A stretch of 64,000 bases of DNA from Nonomuraea sp. PA05 (GTDB lineage Bacteria; Actinomycetota; Actinomycetes; Streptosporangiales; Streptosporangiaceae), in the NCBI RefSeq assembly GCF_008086045.1, contig NZ_VSEY01000009.1, positions 124,001 to 188,000 on the forward strand, given 5' to 3'. The position numbers and the translations under genes are program-made. The notes beneath the pieces are model-generated. The model had not been told where the DNA came from, did not search any database, and was given only the letters and a program-made list of their open reading frames with translations. Below, in pieces: positions 17,688 through 26,227 of the stretch. Each line of letters starts with the position of its first letter. Within the stretch, counting starts at the first letter, position 1.

Positions 17688-18602
17688 TCATCCGGTAAGC
17701 GAGGCTCCCACTTCACGGCAGACCTCTACAAAGGCCTCCGCCTTACGGGTGAGCCGGGCCTGTCTCATCCGCACCGCCACGACGTCGAGCGCCGGGAAGT
17801 CGTCGGCCAGGGCGACCGTCACCAGCGCCCCGCCGCCGTAGGTGTAGCTGTGGGCGGGCCGCTGGTTGAGGATCGCGTAGCCGTGACCTGCGGCGACCAT
17901 CGACCGCACCGTCTCGTAGCCGGCCGTGCGGTGCCGTACGCGCGGCTCGACGCCGACCTCCTGGAAGAGCGAGTGGAAGTAGGCGGAGGTGTGCGGCAGC
18001 TCCAGCATCACCACCGGATCCTCGGCCAGCTCGGCGAGGTGGATGCGTTTTCTGTGCGCCAGGCGATGGCCGGGCGGCAGCAGCAGGTACGGGGGCGCGG
18101 AGGCGACCCGGGTGGTTTCGAAGTCCTCGCCGAGTTCGTAGGCGTACATCAACGCGACTTCGCAGGCGCCCGATTGCAGATTCTGTTTCAGGGCGGCGTG
18201 CGGGGCTTCCAGAACCTCCATGCTCACGGCCGGGTGCTGGGCGCCGTACTTCGCGACGAGATGCGGCAGCCAGAAAGGCGCGAGCGTGTCGAAACAGCCC
18301 ACGATAAGCGCGCCTACCAGTTCTCTGCCCGCATTCGCGGCGCTGTCGGCCAGCTCCTGGCTGTGCGCGAGAAAGCCGCGCAGCTCGGTGTAGAAGGCCC
18401 TGCCCGCGGGCGTCAGCGCCAGGCCGCGCGCGTGATGGCGCAGCAGGAGCTGAACGCCGAGCTCCTTCTCCAGCTGCGCGACCGCGGTGGAGACGGCCGA
18501 CTGCGAGACGACCAGCTCGCGGGCGGCGGCCGTCATGCTGCCCAGCTCGGCCGCGGCCGCGAAGTAGCGGAGCTGCACCAGGGTGAACGAGGGGGCCTTC
18601 AA
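17688..18602 (-). CDS. LysR-family transcriptional regulator
   Basis: 304 residues. N-terminal winged helix (about 7-65) with LRYFAAAAELGSMTAAAREL and SQSAVSTAVAQLEKELGVQL; the C-terminal periplasmic-binding-like effector domain follows. Start is TTG at 18602, preceded by AGGAAGGGGG; no ATG fits just ahead of the helix-turn-helix. Lies between the M20/DUF1028/RidA/FMO operon and the NCS1/ALDH/GMC operon, all on the same strand, so it may control either or both. The domain resembles regulators of nitrogen-heterocycle or amino-acid catabolism only in general form. Confidence 0.9.
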   Translation of the reverse strand: MKAPSFTLVQLRYFAAAAELGSMTAAARELVVSQSAVSTAVAQLEKELGVQLLLRHHARGLALTPAGRAFYTELRGFLAHSQELADSAANAGRELVGALIVGCFDTLAPFWLPHLVAKYGAQHPAVSMEVLEAPHAALKQNLQSGACEVALMYAYELGEDFETTRVASAPPYLLLPPGHRLAHRKRIHLAELAEDPVVMLELPHTSAYFHSLFQEVGVEPRVRHRTAGYETVRSMVAAGHGYAILNQRPAHSYTYGGGALVTVALADDFPALDVVAVRMRQARLTRKAEAFVEVCREVGASLTG

Positions 18603-18670
18603 CGCCGCCCCCTTCCTGCACTCGGCCCAGCGGCAAGCCTGACCAGGCACGATACCAGGGGACGACGGTG

Positions 18671-19801
18671 TCAGCCCGCGGCGACGTCCAGCGCCGTCCA
18701 GGCGAGCGCGGTCGCCGCGTCGAGCAGCGCCTTCTCCGCGTCGCCGCCGACGCAGTGCGCGGCGAACTCCGGCTGGTGGTTCAGCGCCGGGAGCGACCCG
18801 ATGCCGACGTAGGGGTGGATCGCGGGCACGAGCTGCGACACGTTGCCCATGTCGGTGGAGGCCCTGTTCATCCGCCGGGCCGGCGAGCCGTCGTCGAAGC
18901 GGCGGCCCAGCCGCTCCGCGTTGCGCCGGTAGGCGAGCAGCGCCCGCTCGTCGTTGCGGAACTCCGCGTACGGCTTGCTCTCCGGGGTGATCTCCAGCTC
19001 GCAGCCGGTGGCCAGGGCGCCGGCCTGGAAGCACCGCCACACCTTCTCCTCCGTCTCGGCCAGCCGCGCCAGGCTCTCGGCGCGCACGTACCATCTGCCC
19101 TCGGTGCGGGCCGGGATCGCGTTCGGAGCCTCGCCGCCGTTGGTCATCACCCCGTGGACGCGGACGGTGTGCGGCAGTTGCTGGCGCAGCAGCCCGATCG
19201 CGACCTGGGCGATGGTGAACGCGTCGGCGGCGTTGACGCCCTGCTCGGGGTAGGCCGCGGCGTGGGCGGCCCTGCCGCGGAAGGAGACGTGGGAGTGCGA
19301 GACCGCGAACGCCTCCGCCTCCGCCACGTCCACGGGTGCCGGGTGCGCCATCATCGCCAGGTCCAGCCCGGCGAACGCGCCGCGTTCGAGCAGCTCGATC
19401 TTCCCTCCCCCGCCCTCTTCCGCGGGGGTGCCGTAGACCTCGATCGTCAGCCCGGCCGTGTCGGCGAGCGGCGCGAGGGCGCGGGCCGCGCCGGCGGTGA
19501 TGGCCGCGATCAGGTTGTGCCCGCAGGCGTGCCCGAGGCCGGGCAGGGCGTCGTACTCGGCGCACAGCCCGAGCCGGAAGGGCCCGCTGCCGTACGTCGC
19601 GTGGAAGGCGGTGTCGAGCCCGAGGTAGGCCGGGGTGACGGTGAACCCGGCCTCGTCGAGCGTCTCGGCCACCCAGCGCGCCGACCGGTGCTCCTGCCAG
19701 GCCGTCTCCGGATGGGCGTGCAACCGCTCGGACAGCCCGATCAGCCGCCCGGCGTCAGCGGAGACCGACCGCGCCGCGCGTTCCTTCTCGGCGGCCGTCA
19801 T
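18671..19801 (-). CDS. M20 family amidohydrolase/aminoacylase
   Basis: Zinc hydrolase of the M20D type (hippurate/indole-acetyl-amino-acid hydrolase group), 376 residues. Metal ligands appear in HACGHNLIA (Cys/His), EEGGGGK (Glu-Glu) and AMMAHPAP (His). The dimerisation domain lies at about 170-285. Last gene of a tightly packed operon: its start lies 1 bp past the DUF1028 stop. With the flavin monooxygenase and RidA it suggests stepwise opening and deacylation of an N-containing compound; that order is inferred. Confidence 0.92.
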   Translation of the reverse strand: MTAAEKERAARSVSADAGRLIGLSERLHAHPETAWQEHRSARWVAETLDEAGFTVTPAYLGLDTAFHATYGSGPFRLGLCAEYDALPGLGHACGHNLIAAITAGAARALAPLADTAGLTIEVYGTPAEEGGGGKIELLERGAFAGLDLAMMAHPAPVDVAEAEAFAVSHSHVSFRGRAAHAAAYPEQGVNAADAFTIAQVAIGLLRQQLPHTVRVHGVMTNGGEAPNAIPARTEGRWYVRAESLARLAETEEKVWRCFQAGALATGCELEITPESKPYAEFRNDERALLAYRRNAERLGRRFDDGSPARRMNRASTDMGNVSQLVPAIHPYVGIGSLPALNHQPEFAAHCVGGDAEKALLDAATALAWTALDVAAG

Positions 19802-19802
19802 G

Positions 19803-20471
19803 TCACTCGTCCCCCGGCACGCCGTACGACGGCGCGGCGGTCGGGTCGAGGCCGCGGGTGACGTAGTCGTCGCGCTGCGGCAGCCACAGCTTCAGCAGCC
19901 CGCCCAGCTCGCCGACGGGGTCCTCGCTCCAGTCGACCCGCAGGTCCGTCTCGCGCCACGGGACCGTCCTGACGACCGCCAGCCCGGCCGAGTGCAGGGG
20001 GCCTGCCTCTCCCCCGGCCGCCAGCCCGGCGGCGAGCCCGGCGAGCAGCCGCTCCTCCAGCTCTCCCGCCGAGCGTCCGAAGCCTTCGACGACCGCGTCC
20101 ACCACTTCGGTGCCCGCGAGCATGTTGCCCGCGGCGACGACGCCTGATCCGGCGCGCGCGTGGTGCACGCCGAGGGTCTGGGCGCCGGAGAACGTGGCGG
20201 CCTCGCCGTTCAGCGTGAGGACGGTGAGCTGCCGGTACTCGATCAGCTCGCGCCCGCGCACCACGCCGTCCAGCGCGTCGCGGGCGCCGGCGCCGGCCTC
20301 CAGGGCGTCCAGGAGCTCCGTGCCGAGCCGCGGGTCGGTGACGTTCTGCGAGGCGGCGCCGCCGACGCCGGCCCGCAGGTGGACGCAGCGGGCCGCCACG
20401 GCCGGGCTGGAGGAGGTGACGGCCATCCCGACGGCGCCGTCGCCGTCCACGGCCAGGATCGAGAACGTCAC
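19803..20471 (-). CDS. DUF1028 family Ntn-hydrolase-like protein
   Basis: 222 residues beginning (V/M)TFSILAVDGDGAVGMAVTSS. Thr2 after the initiator is the expected N-terminal nucleophile of this family. GVGGAASQNVTDPRLG and VVAAGNMLAG are further DUF1028 hallmarks. GTG start at 20471, overlapping the RidA stop by 4 nt (GTGA). DUF1028 proteins are commonly found with RidA and M20 hydrolases, and no function is firmly established. Here it is probably an amide hydrolase in the same pathway. Confidence 0.9.
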   Translation of the reverse strand: MTFSILAVDGDGAVGMAVTSSSPAVAARCVHLRAGVGGAASQNVTDPRLGTELLDALEAGAGARDALDGVVRGRELIEYRQLTVLTLNGEAATFSGAQTLGVHHARAGSGVVAAGNMLAGTEVVDAVVEGFGRSAGELEERLLAGLAAGLAAGGEAGPLHSAGLAVVRTVPWRETDLRVDWSEDPVGELGGLLKLWLPQRDDYVTRGLDPTAAPSYGVPGDE

Positions 20472-20908
20472 TGTCCGCCCTCCGGGATCACCGCGACGGC
20501 GTCCACCTCGACCAGCCACTCGGGGCGGGCCAGCGCCGAGACGACCAGGCCGGTGGAGATCGGGTGCACGCCCCTGGTCCAGCGCCCGATCGTGCGGTAG
20601 ACGGGCTCGCGGTAGCGCGGATCGACGAGGTAGACGGTCAGCTTGACCAGGTGCTCCATCCGCGCGCCCGCCTCCCTCAGGAGCAGGTCGATGTTGGCCA
20701 TCGCCCGCTCCGTCTGGGCCTCGACGTCGCCGACGCCGACCGACTCGCTGGTGTCGAGGTCCTGGCCGATCTGGCCGCGCACGTAGACGGTGTTGCCGGC
20801 GACCACGGCCTGGCACAGGTCGTTGTCGAGGTTCTGCTCGGGGTAGGTGTCGCGGGTGTTGAACGGGCGGATCCGGGTGTGTCCCCCGGCGACGATGGGT
20901 GCGTTCAC
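20468..20908 (-). CDS. RidA family (YjgF/YER057c/UK114) protein
   Basis: 146 residues, trimeric enamine/imine deaminase family. QAVVAGNTVYVRGQIGQDL, ANIDLLLREAGARMEHLVKL and AVIPEGG are present. The Arg that binds the substrate carboxylate in canonical RidA (in an R-P-x-C-V context) is not evident; the C-terminal stretch reads RPEWLVEVDAVAV, so this belongs to a divergent subgroup. GTG start overlaps the upstream monooxygenase stop (GTGA). It probably removes a reactive enamine intermediate made by the neighbouring enzymes. Confidence 0.88.
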   Translation of the reverse strand: MNAPIVAGGHTRIRPFNTRDTYPEQNLDNDLCQAVVAGNTVYVRGQIGQDLDTSESVGVGDVEAQTERAMANIDLLLREAGARMEHLVKLTVYLVDPRYREPVYRTIGRWTRGVHPISTGLVVSALARPEWLVEVDAVAVIPEGGQ

Positions 20909-22188
20909 GTGGCGGCCTTCACAGCGTTGTCCGTCAGGTCGGCGGCGGTCCCGTAGGAGAGGTAGCCGCGCTGGGTGGTGATGTGGTCGGCCACGTACCT
21001 GGCGTCGTGCCAGACCCCCCAGATGAAGCTCGATCCGCGCCGCGACAGCCACGGCAGGCCGAGGAAGTAGACGCCCGGCTCCGGCGACACGCCGCGCCGC
21101 TGCCGCGGCCTGCCGTTCTCGTCGAACGCGTCCACCTGGAGCCAGCCGTAGTCGGTGGCGAACCCGGTGGCCCAGACGATCGAGGTGACGCCGGCGGCGG
21201 CGAGGTCGAGTTCGAGCAGCGGGTCGGTCACGCACTCCGGGTCGGGCCCGAAGCGGCGGGCCAGCGGCTCCTCGGGCAGGTCGAGGCCGTTGCGCGTCAC
21301 GTAGGCGTCGGCCTCGTCGAGCAGCGCCAGGTAGCCGGCGTCGCCCGCCGCGATGTTCCTGCCGAGGTCGGGCGAGAACCGCACCACGCCGTCGTCGTAC
21401 GAGGCGGTCAGGCCGGTCAGGTGGATGCCCCGGGCGGCCAGGTCGCGGAAGTCGACGGTGTGGCCGCCGCGCGCGCCGCTGACCGCGATCGTGACGTGCT
21501 CCGCGCCCTGGGGCGGCGTCTCCGCGTCCCACTTGCCGAGGACGCCGAGCCACCAGCAGAAGTCACGCCCCCGGTAGCTGCGTGGCGGCCGCTCGTGGGG
21601 GCCGACGGACAGGTAGACGCGCCTGCCGGACCGCCGCAGCTCGTCCGCGATCTGCACCCCGGACGACCCCGCCCCGACCACCAGGACGGCGCCGCCGGGC
21701 AACTGCTCCGGGTTGCGGTAGCCGCTGGAGTGCAGTTGCACGGGAACCGCGCCGTCGGGGACGATCGGCGGGATGACCGGCTTCTGGAACGGTCCTGTCG
21801 CGGCGACGACGAACCGGGCGTCGATGGCGCCGTCCGAGGTCTCTGCGCGGAAACCGGGCCGCCCGTCGTGCTTGCGCACCGACGTCACCTCGACGCCGCA
21901 CCGGATCGGCGCGCCGATCTTCTCCGCGTACGCGACGAAGTAGTCCGCGATCTGCTCCTTGGACGCGAAGGCGTCGGGGTCGAGGCCGAGGAACTCCAGG
22001 CCGGGGAAACGGTCGTGCCAGGCGGGCCCGTTCGCCACCAGGGAGTCCCACCGCTGCGAGCGCCAGCGCTCCGCGACGCGGTGCCGTTCCAGGACGAGGT
22101 GCGGCACTCCGCGGTCGGTCAGATGCTCGCTCATCGCCAGGCCGGCCTGGCCCGCGCCGACGACGAGGACTTCGACTTCTTCACTCAA
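20905..22188 (-). CDS. Flavin-containing monooxygenase (group B-like)
   Basis: 427 residues. FAD motif VVGAGQAGLAM near the N-terminus; NADPH motif VVGAGSSGVQIA at about 155-166; NGPAWHDRFPGLEF and WATGFATDYGWL are typical of FMO-like proteins in bacterial operons. Start TTG at 22188, chosen for GGAGG 8 nt upstream; a longer TTG start at 22245 is possible. First gene of the coupled FMO-RidA-DUF1028-M20 operon, so it probably performs the initiating oxygenation of the substrate, using O2 and NADPH. Confidence 0.9.
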   Translation of the reverse strand: MSEEVEVLVVGAGQAGLAMSEHLTDRGVPHLVLERHRVAERWRSQRWDSLVANGPAWHDRFPGLEFLGLDPDAFASKEQIADYFVAYAEKIGAPIRCGVEVTSVRKHDGRPGFRAETSDGAIDARFVVAATGPFQKPVIPPIVPDGAVPVQLHSSGYRNPEQLPGGAVLVVGAGSSGVQIADELRRSGRRVYLSVGPHERPPRSYRGRDFCWWLGVLGKWDAETPPQGAEHVTIAVSGARGGHTVDFRDLAARGIHLTGLTASYDDGVVRFSPDLGRNIAAGDAGYLALLDEADAYVTRNGLDLPEEPLARRFGPDPECVTDPLLELDLAAAGVTSIVWATGFATDYGWLQVDAFDENGRPRQRRGVSPEPGVYFLGLPWLSRRGSSFIWGVWHDARYVADHITTQRGYLSYGTAADLTDNAVKAAT

Positions 22189-22321
22189 AACCCACAACCT
22201 CCACTTCGACTGGAATCCTCGCCCGCCGGGAAGACCCCTGTCCAACAGAAGTTGTTGCGCTTCTACATCTGATTTGTTGATGACCGCACCGGCTCGGGCT
22301 CCCGCCGACGGCCCTCTACAA

Positions 22322-22336
22322 TGAAAACCGTTGTCG
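22322..22336 (+). promoter_or_regulatory. Zur-like box TGAAAAC-C-GTTGTCG
   Basis: A 7-1-7 inverted repeat with 5 of 7 complementary pairs, 16 nt before the ATPase start. It resembles actinobacterial Zur sites (TGAAAAT-n-ATTTTCA-like). It supports zinc control of the ATPase, by motif only. Confidence 0.5.
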
Positions 22337-22352
22337 TTACGAGGGGAGCCTC

Positions 22353-23066
22353 ATGTCGGTCGTGCTCACGGACGTCACGGCCGGTTACGGCCGCAGAACG
22401 GTCCTGCGCGGGCTGTCGACCCGCCTGCCCCGCGCGCGCGTCACCGCCGTCGTCGGCCCGAACGGCTCCGGCAAGTCCACCCTGCTCGGCGTGCTGGCCG
22501 GGATCATCCGGCCGGTCCACGGCACGGTGGAGCCGGGCGGCGCGCGCCGGCCCGGGTACGTGGTGCAGCGCGACGCGGTGTCCGACGCGTTGCCGATCAC
22601 GGTGCGAGAGACGGTGGCGATGGGCCGCTGGGCGTCGCGCGGCCCCTGGCGGCGGCTGACGGCGCACGACCGGGCCGTCGTGGACGCCTGCATGGCCGCG
22701 CTGGACGTGTCGTCGCTGGCCGGGCGGCGGCTGAGCACGCTGTCCGGGGGGCAGCGGCAGCGGGTGCTGCTGGCTCAGGGGCTCGCGCAGGAGCCTGACC
22801 TGCTGTTGCTGGACGAGCCCACGACCGGCCTGGACGCGGCGGCCAGGGAGCACATCGCGGGGGTGATCGAGCGGGAGAGCGCCCGCGGGGTGACGATCGT
22901 GCACGTCACCCACGACCCGGCCGAGGCCGCACGGGCCGACCACTGCCTGCTCCTCGACGAGGGGCGGCTCGTCGCCCAGGGCCCTCCCGCCGCCGTGCTG
23001 GACGCTACCGGCGCCTCGTCCTGGCCAGCAGCCACAGCAGCAGCGGAGCCCCGAGCGCGCCGGTGA
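22353..23066 (+). CDS. Metal ABC transporter ATP-binding protein, AztA-like (zinc)
   Basis: 237-residue ABC ATPase: Walker A GPNGSGKST (about 36-44), a Q-loop region with VVQRDAVSDALPITVRETVAMGRW (quoted in parts: VVQRDAV, TVRETVAMGRW), signature LSGGQRQR, Walker B LLLLDEPTTGLD and H-switch HVTHD. The wording around the Q-loop is that of AztA zinc-transporter ATPases as I know them. No cognate permease or zinc-binding protein is beside it. Its last 62 bp overlap the convergent FecCD gene. It could instead energise that siderophore permease pair, which lacks its own ATPase. Confidence 0.88.
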   Translation: MSVVLTDVTAGYGRRTVLRGLSTRLPRARVTAVVGPNGSGKSTLLGVLAGIIRPVHGTVEPGGARRPGYVVQRDAVSDALPITVRETVAMGRWASRGPWRRLTAHDRAVVDACMAALDVSSLAGRRLSTLSGGQRQRVLLAQGLAQEPDLLLLDEPTTGLDAAAREHIAGVIERESARGVTIVHVTHDPAEAARADHCLLLDEGRLVAQGPPAAVLDATGASSWPAATAAAEPRARR

Positions 23067-24048
23067 CCACGCCGACCGGCAGCTCCACGTCCGGGATCAG
23101 CAGCCGCGCGACCAGGTCCGCGCCCAGCACGATGAACGCCCCGGTCAGCCCCGACGCCAGCGGCGGCGGGCAGGCGGCGCGCGACAGGCGCTGGGCGATC
23201 TGCGGCGCGGCCAGGGCGACGAACGCCACGGGCCCGGCCGCCGCCGTGCCGAAGGCCACCAGCGCCACGCCCGTCATGAGCAGCGCCAGCCGGGCCGCCT
23301 GCACGGGCGCGCCGAGCACGACCGCCACCTCGTCCCCGAGCTGCAGCACCCTGGTCCAGTTGCCGAGCAGCAGCGCGACCGGCACCAGCACCGCCAGGGC
23401 CAGCGCGAGCGGGGCCACGTGATCCCAGGTGCGGCCGTTGAGGTTGCCGAACAGCCAGCCCAGCGCCTGCTGGGCCTGGAAGTCGCCGCTGGTGACCATC
23501 AGGTACTCGGTGGCGCTGGTGCACATCCACGACAGCCCGATGCCGACGAGCACGATGCGCCCGCCGGTGGTGCCGCGCCGCCAGGCCAGCAGGTACGTGA
23601 CCAGCGCCGCCGTCACGGCCCCCGCGAAGCCCAGCAGCTCCAGCCCGCTGCCGACCCCCAGCACGATCCCGGCCACCACGGCCACCCCCGCGCCCTGGGT
23701 GACGCCGATCATGTCGGGGCTGGCGAGCGGGTTGCGGGTCATGGTCTGGAACAGCGCGCCGGAGACGCCGAAAGCGATCCCGGCGAGCAGCCCGGTCAGC
23801 GCCCTGGGCAGGCGCAGCTCGTGCACCACGAACGCGGTGCCCTGCTCGCCGCCGCCGAGCAGCGCGGCGACGACCTCGCCGAGCCCGAGCCTGACCTCAC
23901 CGAGGCCGATGCCCAGGCAGAACGCGAGGAACGCGGCGACGGCGGCGGCCACGCCGACGAGGATGGTGCGGGGCCGCAGCACGCCGGAGACGGGCGGGAC
24001 GGCCAGCCGGAAGGGCAGCGCCCGGCCGGGCGACAGGGTTGCGCGCAT
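23005..24048 (-). CDS. Iron-siderophore ABC transporter permease, FecCD family (second subunit)
   Basis: 347 residues, about 9-10 transmembrane helices. LRLPRALTGLLAGIAFGVSG and FQTMTRNPLASPDMIGV are the FecCD hallmarks, and VALAAPQIAQRLSR is the cytoplasmic coupling loop. The start lies 2 bp after the upstream permease stop. Works as a heterodimer with that permease to import a ferric siderophore. The 3' end overlaps the convergent ATPase gene by 62 bp. Confidence 0.93.
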   Translation of the reverse strand: MRATLSPGRALPFRLAVPPVSGVLRPRTILVGVAAAVAAFLAFCLGIGLGEVRLGLGEVVAALLGGGEQGTAFVVHELRLPRALTGLLAGIAFGVSGALFQTMTRNPLASPDMIGVTQGAGVAVVAGIVLGVGSGLELLGFAGAVTAALVTYLLAWRRGTTGGRIVLVGIGLSWMCTSATEYLMVTSGDFQAQQALGWLFGNLNGRTWDHVAPLALALAVLVPVALLLGNWTRVLQLGDEVAVVLGAPVQAARLALLMTGVALVAFGTAAAGPVAFVALAAPQIAQRLSRAACPPPLASGLTGAFIVLGADLVARLLIPDVELPVGVVTGALGAPLLLWLLARTRRR

Positions 24049-24050
24049 GT

Positions 24051-25052
24051 TCACAGCTCCGCGAGGCGTCGGCGGCGGGCCAGGACGACGAAGAAGGGGC
24101 CGCCGACGAACGCCACCAGCAGGCCCGCCTGCACCTCGATCGGCGGCGCCACCATCCGGCCCAGGACGTCGGCGGCCAGCAGCAGGCACGGCCCCAGCAG
24201 CGCCGCCAGCGGCAGCAGCAGCCGGTGGTCGGCCTCGGAACGGCCGCCGCCCTTGGCCAGGGCGCGGGCCGCGTAGGGCACGACGAGCCCGACGAAGACG
24301 ACGGGGCCGATGGCGGCGACGGCCGAGCCGGTCAGCAGCATCACGGCCGCCGCGCCCTGGAGGCGTACCAGGCCGACGCGGCGGCCCAGCCCTCTGGCCA
24401 CGTCGTCGCCGAGCGCCAGGCTGTTGAGCGCGGAGCCGCAGAAGAGGGCGAGCGCCGCGCCTGCGGCCACGAACGGCAGGAGCTGCGGCAGCAGCTCGCC
24501 GCCCGCCCCCGACAGCGAGCCGGCCGACCAGAACCGGTACCTGCTCAGCGACTCCGGGTCCACCAGCACGAACGCGCTGGTGACGGAGCTGAGCAGGAAC
24601 GTGGTGGCGACGCCCGCCAGCGCCAGCTTGACCGGGGTCATGCCGTCGCGGCCGAGCCCGGCCAGCGTGTACACGACCACGCTGGCCACCAGCGCCCCCG
24701 CGAACGCGAACCAGACGAACCCGGCGGGCGCCGCCACCCCGAACACGCCGATGGCCAGGACGACGGCGAACGCGGACCCGGCGCTGACGCCCAGCACGCC
24801 GGGGTCCGCGAGGGGGTTGCGGGTGAGCGCCTGCATGAGAGCGCCGGACAGGCCGAGCGCCGCCCCGGCCAGGATGCCGACCAGGGTGCGCGGGACGCGT
24901 ACGGACCAGATGACGTCCAGGACGTCCTGGTCGCCCGCCGTTCCTGCGAGCGCGGCGGCCACCTGGTCGAGCGGGATGGCGCGGGCGCCGAGCGAGAGCG
25001 ACAGCAGGCACACCGCGAGCAGCGCGACGACGGCCGCCGCGAGCGCTTTCAC
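24051..25052 (-). CDS. Iron-siderophore ABC transporter permease, FecCD family (first subunit)
   Basis: 333 residues, about nine transmembrane helices. RVPRTLVGILAGAALGLSG, MQALTRNPLADPGVLGVSAG and GLVVPYAARAL (coupling loop) are present. GTG start at 25052 overlaps the binding-protein stop (GTGA), which indicates translational coupling. Forms the membrane channel with the next gene product. Confidence 0.93.
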   Translation of the reverse strand: MKALAAAVVALLAVCLLSLSLGARAIPLDQVAAALAGTAGDQDVLDVIWSVRVPRTLVGILAGAALGLSGALMQALTRNPLADPGVLGVSAGSAFAVVLAIGVFGVAAPAGFVWFAFAGALVASVVVYTLAGLGRDGMTPVKLALAGVATTFLLSSVTSAFVLVDPESLSRYRFWSAGSLSGAGGELLPQLLPFVAAGAALALFCGSALNSLALGDDVARGLGRRVGLVRLQGAAAVMLLTGSAVAAIGPVVFVGLVVPYAARALAKGGGRSEADHRLLLPLAALLGPCLLLAADVLGRMVAPPIEVQAGLLVAFVGGPFFVVLARRRRLAEL

Positions 25053-26077
25053 GAGGTCGTCTTGGTGGCCGGGTCGCCGTCCACGGCGGCGGCCAGCCGC
25101 GGGACGAGCGTGTCGAGCACGTACGGGAGGCTGAGCACGGTGAGGAAGGCGACTGCGTCGCTGGGCGGCGTGCCCTCGGGCAGGTAGACCTCGCGGCCCT
25201 GCTTCACCACGTCGAGCGCCTTGTAGACGGTGTCGCCGTGCAGGGTCTCCTCGCCCTTGGCGACGTCCGTGACGCTCCAGACGATCACGCCGGTGTCGAG
25301 CAGGTCGAGCCGTTCCCGGCTGATGTTGGCGCCGAACTTGTCGCCGATGGCCTGGTCGAGGTTGGCGGGGAGCTGGAAGCCGAGCGAGCCGAGCAGGCGG
25401 TTGCGCGGGTCCTGGCTGCCGAAGATGAAGTAGCCCTCGTAGAGGGTGGCCATGAGGCCGGTCTGGCCGGCGAACTCGGGGTGCTTGGCGCGCTCCTCGG
25501 CGAAGCGGTCCTCGACCTGCTTGACCAGGCTTTCGGCCTCGGCGGCCTTGCCGACGGCGGTGCCGACCCGCTTGGTGACCTCCTGCCACGGGATGCCGTA
25601 GTCGATGTACTCCTTGGGCTGGGCCACGGTCGGCGCGATCTTGGAGAGCGTCTCGTACTGTTCCTTGGTCAGCCCGGAGTACAGGGCCAGGATCAGGTCG
25701 GGGTTGAGCGCGGCGATCTTCTCGAACTGGGGGCCGCTGCCGGTGTCCTTGAGCACCTGGGGGCGGGCGGCGCCGCCGAGCTTGGCCTCGGCCCAGGGGC
25801 CGATCGCGCCGGGGTACTCGCCGAACCACTCGGTGGTGCCGACCGGGACGATGCCGAGGGCGAGCAGCGAGTCCTGCTCCAGCAGGCCGACGGTGACGAC
25901 GCGCTCGGGGGCGGCCGGGATGGTGGTGTCGCCGTACTTGTGCGGCAGCGTCACGGGGAAGGCCGCTGACGCGCCGGACGAGGACGCCTGGGGCGCCGGT
26001 GTGGCGGCGGGCGGGGTGGAGCCGCAGCCCACGATGGTGATCAGGACGAGCGCCACGAGGGCGAGCACGCGGGTCAA
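25049..26077 (-). CDS. Iron-siderophore-binding lipoprotein, FecB/FhuD family
   Basis: 342 residues. Hydrophobic signal with lipobox IVGC, a Ser/Pro/Ala linker, then the two-lobed binding fold. ERVVTVGLLEQDSLLALGIVPVGTTEW and KIAALNPDLILALYSGLT (in parts) are typical. TTG start at 26077 with GAGGAG 6 nt upstream; reading back to 26146 would run into the iron box. Captures ferric siderophore outside the membrane for the two FecCD permeases. Probably repressed by iron through the box at 26111. Confidence 0.92.
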   Translation of the reverse strand: MTRVLALVALVLITIVGCGSTPPAATPAPQASSSGASAAFPVTLPHKYGDTTIPAAPERVVTVGLLEQDSLLALGIVPVGTTEWFGEYPGAIGPWAEAKLGGAARPQVLKDTGSGPQFEKIAALNPDLILALYSGLTKEQYETLSKIAPTVAQPKEYIDYGIPWQEVTKRVGTAVGKAAEAESLVKQVEDRFAEERAKHPEFAGQTGLMATLYEGYFIFGSQDPRNRLLGSLGFQLPANLDQAIGDKFGANISRERLDLLDTGVIVWSVTDVAKGEETLHGDTVYKALDVVKQGREVYLPEGTPPSDAVAFLTVLSLPYVLDTLVPRLAAAVDGDPATKTTS

Positions 26078-26110
26078 GGACGACTCCTCGGAAGGTAAGG
26101 CCACACTAAA

Positions 26111-26129
26111 TAAGGGGAGCCTAACCTTA
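26111..26129 (-). promoter_or_regulatory. Iron box (IdeR/DmdR type)
   Basis: The 19-bp TAAGGGGAGCCTAACCTTA matches the IdeR/DmdR consensus (TTAGGTTAGGCTAACCTAA) at 14 of 19 positions. It lies 34 nt upstream of the siderophore-binding protein start. Confidence 0.75.
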
Positions 26130-26196
26130 TATGGGAAGCCGATCAAAGTGGTGACACGGCCGACCTGCCGGCAGCCGTGTCACCCGGTGGAGACGC

Positions 26197-26216
26197 ACCC
26201 CGGCCCGCAGGCCGGG
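26197..26216 (-). terminator. Hairpin terminator of the WGxxG gene
   Basis: Perfect 8-bp stem CCCCGGCC/GGCCGGGG with a CGCA loop, 11 bp past the stop of the gene at 26228. Confidence 0.7.
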
Positions 26217-26227
26217 GCCGGGCCCTG

